Assembly: GCA_030248135.1 (NCBI GenBank) | Contig: JASANC010001516.1 | Location: forward strand, 19,476 to 83,475 | Reading direction: 5' to 3' | DNA from: Theristus sp. LFF4_11 | Lineage: Eukaryota; Nematoda; Chromadorea; Monhysterida; Xyalidae | Length of the DNA stretch: 64,000 nt | Shown here: positions 57,118 through 64,000 of the stretch, in pieces | Position numbering within the stretch: position 1 is the stretch's first letter | How the letters are laid out: the number at the start of each line of letters is the position of its first letter | Position numbers and translations under genes: made by a program | The notes under the pieces: generated by a model | Told to the model about the DNA's origin: nothing | The model's input: the letters and a program-made list of their open reading frames with translations, nothing else | The model's database searches: none

Positions 57118-57638
57118 TTTTTCTTCATTAGTTCTTGTTTAATTTGTGCGAAAAAACAAAGTTGCAATGATCAACAGTTTTTGAAAACCGCAAACTCTTG
57201 CCAAAATACCGTGTGTTTGTTTATATTCAAATTTGTTACAAAAATAAAAATAAGTTTGTTTATATTCAGCAATTTTATAACAAAATGTTCAGTTCTCTTC
57301 TCATTACAACAAAATCACGCATCAGTTGCACATGAAAAAAAACACACGTGCACACCCAAAGTCGTCGATTTCACACATTCACTGCTGCGCATGTGCATGG
57401 TGCGGTTTCTGAACGAAAGCAAGACGTTCTGGTCAAACAGTCAATCACATTGCAACTGAAGTCATTATGAAAAGGAAACTTGAACACATTAGCTGAACGA
57501 ATAAAATAAAAGGTTTCTGGTTTTACCAATAAACACGTCACCAAAAATATCGTCTTTGGGGTTTTCTATTCACAAGTCTAACCGTGTGCGCCGTTTTTAA
57601 AAATTGTGCCTGTTGTTGCTGCTGGCTGGTAATTAGTT

Positions 57639-58926
<1,288 letters not shown>

Positions 58927-59666
58927 AAGCTAGTTTCCGCCATTGCAGCTACATGTACTTGCGGCATGTCCATGTCTGTGCGTGCTCGGTGCGTTCATTT
59001 ATTGATTGCTTCAGCGAAGCCAACAACAACAACATAGAGTGTGCCTCATGGAGCAGATAATGGAGCATAGAGAGAGAGACTACTGAGTTTTTGTCGCCGC
59101 ACATTGCTGCTGCCGCTTGTGACGGAACAAGCGCTGCGTGCTTCAGTGGAATACGTGTGCTGCACAGCAAAGCGCTTGCATGTTCACAGCGTACACGCGT
59201 TTGCGCACACATTATAAACTCTCGTATTGCTGCGAATGTCCGTGCGCAAGCAGCCCCCTGGTCAGTGCATGTGTGTGTGTGCTTTGATGCACATGAGCCA
59301 CGATGACGCATGGCTGCAAGCAGAGCTGTGCGCTGCGAGACACTGGTGCGCTGCTTTTGTATGCCTATAGCGACAACAACCGCACATACAAAACAGCAGC
59401 GGCCTCGGGCTCGTTCGTTCGTTTCGATCTATCTTATTGCGAACACAGACACACACACACATGCGTCTGCGGCGTGTGTCACGAACGTGCATCTGTGCTG
59501 TGTGCATGTATTTTGTTACGCCCAACGTGCGCGGATGTGTGTAAGCTTCGGCCGGCCCATATCGCATGTACACCCGCCAGAGCACGGCGCTCGTTGCGCG
59601 CATGTATTGCGTATACACACTGGCTGCATCGTGCGTCTAGTGCCACCCTTGCAGCATGCAATACAC

Positions 59667-61358
59667 AATCCCCCCGGTTTGTCGATCAATCGATTGATGT
59701 CGCAGATGACGTCCTTCAGCGCATCGAACATTAATAATGGCGGATTGAAACGACGGCGCCTCGAACAACGCGCGGCCTCGCCGTGATGAGACGCCGGTTT
59801 CTTTCGTCGGATTGGTCAGCGCAACATCTGCCGACGGATTGTGATCACAATGCGAGCATTGAGTGCTGTTTTGCTTGACAAGGACACGTACAATTGTATC
59901 GCTGCTACAAAGCAATCATCCGCTAATAGAGAGCATTTGCGTGACGATAGTGTATGTAGTTTAAACTCTGAAACTGAAAAAAACTACCGTGAAAGCACAA
60001 AGTTGTTTAAAAATCTTGAAAACTTTTTGTTGACCATTGTGCCTTCATTAGTTGCTTCGCTTGGTGCCACGCAGTTACAGTCAAGACGTCCAAAAAAGCA
60101 CTATAAATTCTACTCCGCATGCAAGATCAAGACTATCCAAAGTGAAATATGCGCGGAGATGTGCATTTTGCGCATGAGCATAGCCACCACGACCATTGTG
60201 CCGCGTTGCTTATGTCTCCGGCCGGAGTCACGACACAAGCAAACGGGAACTTCAGTCGAGAGGAGAGACACAAAAACAAAGTTTCAAACCCCAGTATCCA
60301 ATGTGGTCGATCTATGTAAAACGCAGAAGAATCGCGAGATCAATATGATACACAGGGAGTATGGTGTGCGAAAAAAACGTCGTTTCTCAAAACGCCAAAA
60401 TGTGCAATCCGAGGACAATGCAAGACAACGCCCCAAAGTCAAGAAAGCGCAAAAGGAAAGGAGCAGAGAGAGTCCAGGGAGCAAGAAGTGTGCGACCATG
60501 GACAAAGTTGATTGATGCTGCTATAGAAGAGGAGCTTGGTGCCGCGCATTCACGACGAGAAAGAACACTGGCAGAAAAACAGAAATAAAAGGAAGCGCTG
60601 CAAGTAAATGACAACGGAAGCAGCCGGCCGGTGCAATGCGCTTCAGACGCGAGTGAGAAAGCTCTGACATTGCTTTTAGCGCAATCGAGCCTTTCTATGA
60701 GGCACAAGCAGTGAAAAAAAGAGCCTCATGGTCAACAGCGTCCGTTGTCACAACGCGCACCACGTTCGTTCACTCGGAGAGGCTTGCAATAGGAAAAGAA
60801 ACTTGGAATGGAACTTGTGATGGAACTTATAGCGAATACGAGTGAATGCGACGGACATTGCACGCATGACACTTCGTTATCGAGCCAAACAGCGCCGTGA
60901 TGTGCAACTCGCCATGATTACATGACACTGCCGTTCTCATTGCACGTCCATGACGACGAAAGCCCGTGAAATTTTCAATTCTCTCTTTCTCTATGGAGAT
61001 CCAGCTCTCTTTAAAAATCTCAACGTTTACGCGCTACTCGGTCTTCGCCGTTGGTGGGCGCATCGAAACAAGTGGTCGTGCAGGACAAGCAGACACTGAG
61101 AAAGTTGCCGGAGCAAAGCGGTGTGTTGTGTCTCGCGAAGCATGAAGCACAAACACACACACACGCATTTTATGCCACTACGCCGCGAAAATGGGCACCT
61201 CTGACAATACGCTGCTGTACACGTGTGTGGCGCATACAACAATGGTAAAAACAAAAACAACACTGCATCGGAGAGACGTTTTGTGTATTTACGGTACTTG
61301 AAGTAAAAGAAGCTGAGCGCGCCCGCGGAACAGGAGAGAGCGAGAGGAGGATGCTCTG
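59667..61358. other. Centre (spacer) of the inverted duplication
   Basis: This 1.69-kb unique sequence lies between the two arms. The longest frame, 59841-60515 (+, 224 codons), is rich in Lys, Arg, Ser and Thr and shows no motif. It looks non-conserved and is not called as a gene. Confidence 0.6.
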
Positions 61359-62102
61359 GTGTATTGCATGCTGCAAGGGTGGCACTAGACGCACGATGCA
61401 GCCAGTGTGTATACGCAATACATGCGCGCAACGAGCGCCGTGCTCTGGCATGGGTGTACATGCGATATGGGCCGGCCGAAGCTTACATACAGCCGCGCAC
61501 GTTGGGCGTAACAAAATACATGCACACTGCACAGATGCACGTTCGTGACACACGCCGCAGACGAATGTGTGTGTGTGTCTGTGTTCGCAATAAGACAGAT
61601 CGAAACGAACGAACGAGCCCGAGGCCGCTGCTGTTTTGTATGTGCGGTTGTTGTCGCTATAGGCATACAAAAGCAGCGCACCAGTGTCTCGCAGCGCACA
61701 GCTCTGCTTGCAGCCATGCGTCATCGTGGCTCATGTGCATCAAAGCACACACACACATGCACTGACCAGGGGGCTGCTTGCGCACGGACATTCGCAGCAA
61801 TACGAGAGTTTATAATGTGTGCGCAAACGCGTGTACGCTGTGAACATGCAAGCGCTTTGCTGTGCAGCACACGTATTCCACTGAAGCACGCAGCGCTTGT
61901 TCCGTCACAAGCGGCAGCAGCAATGTGCGGCGACAAAAACTCAGTAGTCTCTCTCTCTCTCTATGCTCCATTATCTGCTCCATGAGGCACACTCTGTGTT
62001 GTTGTTGGCTTCGCTGAAGCAATCAATAAATGAACGCACCGCGCACGCACAGACATGGACATGCCGCAAGTACATGTAGCTGCAATGGCGGAAACTAGCT
62101 TG

Positions 62103-62275
<173 letters not shown>

Positions 62276-62796
62276 CTAATTACCAGCCAGCAGCAACAAC
62301 AGGCACAATTTTTAAAAACGGCGCACACGGTTAGACTTGTGAATAGAAAACCCCAAAGACGATATTTTTGGTGACGTGTTTATTGGTAAAACCAGAAACC
62401 TTTTATTTTTATTCGTTCAGCTAATGTGTTCAAGTTTCCTTTTCATAATGACTTCAGTTGCAATGTGATTGACTGTTTGACCAGAACGTCTTGCTTTCGT
62501 TCAGAAACCGCACCATGCACATGCGCAGCAGTGAATGTGTGAAATCGACGACTTTGGGTGTGCACGTGTGTTTTTTTTCATGTGCAACTGATGCGTGATT
62601 TTGTTGTAATGAGAAGAGAACTGAACATTTTGTTATAAAATTGCTGAATATAAACAAACTTATTTTTTATTTTTGTAACAAATTTGAATATAAACAAACA
62701 CACGGTATTTTGGCAAGAGTTTGCGGTTTTCAAAAACTGTTGATCATTGCAACTTTGTTTTTTCGCACAAATTAAACAAGAACTAATGAAGAAAAA

Positions 62797-64000
62797 ATGA
62801 ATTTTTCACTTGGTGTTTTCGTGACGTTTCTGCTTGGTGCGATAGCTCTGCCGGTAAGTTCGGATACCTTTACTTTTGCCGTTTTTCTTCGCCGAGAGAA
62901 GATTTTTATTGAAATGGAGCGTATGGATGGAGCACAATAGTAAGCTCTTGGCCAATCAGCGTAGACTCAAAAATAGACAAAACGCAGGTTCTGGTCTGGT
63001 CTCAGAAAGGGTCACATACTCATTTTAGACGTTCGGTAAAACTTTCGGTAAAGAAAATGTGAAAACGAAATGGTAAAGGTGATGGTGATGCTAAAGTTGC
63101 ATGTTGAATTTACAACACATGAACATGTTTTCAGCACGGCGGACGGCAAAAAAGAGCGTTGACCAAAGATGATTTGTTTGAAGGTAATATTCAGTTTTTC
63201 AAGCATCATATCCGAACTTATTCGTGGTTTTGTAACTTTAAACTTCAGTTGCAACATTGGTGACGTTTTCCAGGTCACTTTACACATTTACACATCACTT
63301 TACACATAGAAACGCTCCAGATTTCATTTTACACATTTTTATATCTCGGTATTTTTTAGCATGAACTGAATGAACTATTTGCTGCTAATATGCAGGAGAC
63401 ATAATTGGTCTGAACAAGGACATTCTGATACGTCTTAACTTGGTCATTGACGACGACGTAGAACAAGCAGAGGTCATTCCTAAAGTTGGGCCTCGCAGTT
63501 CGCAATATTTCGCAACTGTGGCCAAAGGGTGTTGTACCATATGTGATCGAGACCGAAGGTGAGACAAACACGCTACACACATGCATATCACACTGATTTT
63601 TTTAAAATATATAATTTCTGTCCATGTCAAATGCAGCCAATCAGGCAACGGTAGCACGAAAGTGGAGTCTTTTTCAATTTTTTTTTGAATACAGACCCAG
63701 ACAGCATGCTTTTGGACGGCCAAGCTGCCACGCTACAGTCTGTCATTGATGAATTCAACCGACGCACCTGTGTGCGGCTGGTGCCCAAGGAACCACAGCA
63801 TGGACGCAGCTATGTCCGATTTGTCAAATACAGCTTTCCAGCATCATCCGTCGGCCGTATCGTATGACGAATATCAGTTTTTGACTTTCGACGCGTTGTG
63901 TCTCAATTGGGTCACCACACCTGATTTTTTTAACATACAGAGCGACATCGACAAAAAGGGACCACAGGAAGTGAAATACGATGACGGCTCGTTTGCGATC
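62797..64000 (+). pseudogene. Second astacin copy, 5' part, with apparent frameshift
   Basis: The exons correspond one to one with the left-arm gene: 62797-62853, 63135-63183, 63396-63558, 63695-63861 and 63941 to beyond 64000. Signal peptide, prodomain and splice sites are identical. Exon 3 is 163 nt instead of 162 because of an extra T at about 63481 (ATTCCTAAAG against ATTCCAAAG). This shifts the frame ahead of the catalytic domain and would destroy the protease. The zinc-binding exon lies beyond the window. It may be a true young pseudogene or a consensus error, since other one-base homopolymer differences occur in this arm. Confidence 0.7.

Noticed and set aside
59841..60515. 224-codon frame in the palindrome centre.
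   Set aside because: Composition is biased, there is no motif and no splice or promoter context. It is kept only as a description of the spacer.

Overview
The window is nuclear DNA from an invertebrate animal. It has compact multi-exon genes with GT-AG introns of about 80 to 600 bp, AATAAA-type poly(A) signals, animal single-copy orthologues (ANAPC4, PPIG, MAIP1-like, FAM136A, a kelch protein, an astacin) and very many DNA transposons. Degenerate TTAGG/TTAGGC-like repeats and a nematode-style astacin hint at an ecdysozoan, possibly a nematode. This is a weak inference and I do not name a species.

Layout. 1-1.6 kb: a mariner-like element interrupted by a hAT-like insertion. 2.4-3.05 kb (+): the 3' exons of a FAM136A gene. 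3.5-5.3 kb (-): a C2H2 zinc-finger gene. 6.0-8.3 kb and 8.8-11.9 kb (-): two tandem MAIP1-like genes. 12.2-13.1 kb: two small unrecognised transcription units on opposite strands. 13.67-23.26 kb (-): a complete 11-exon ANAPC4 gene (about 803 aa) whose fourth intron carries a 3.8-kb hAT-like element. 24.09-27.96 kb (-): a complete 6-exon SR-cyclophilin (PPIG, about 521 aa).

28-48.9 kb is a transposon island without a convincing host gene. It holds remnants of mariner and hAT elements, two large fold-back elements (29.3-31.9 and 36.2-37.2 kb), a head-to-tail array of four Helitron-like units (39.9-45.0 kb), telomere-like dispersed repeats and G-run blocks. 48.9-51.4 kb (-): a kelch-repeat gene. 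51.6-54.7 kb: a full-length mariner MITE abutting a plus-strand Helitron-like element. 54.8-57.1 kb (-): an astacin metalloprotease gene. This gene and about 2.5 kb of its upstream DNA are duplicated in inverted orientation at 61.36-64.0 kb, forming a large palindrome with a 1.7-kb centre. The second astacin copy runs off the window and carries a one-base frameshift.

The host genes look like unrelated housekeeping functions: cell-cycle ubiquitin ligase scaffold, splicing-associated prolyl isomerase and mitochondrial proteins. I see no operon-like logic. The most unusual biology is in the mobile DNA: a Helitron concatemer with exact 3'/5' junctions, a satellite expanded from within a MITE, nested insertions with target duplications, and the astacin palindrome. 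Exon coordinates below were derived by hand. Where stated, they are supported by reading phase closing exactly across every junction.
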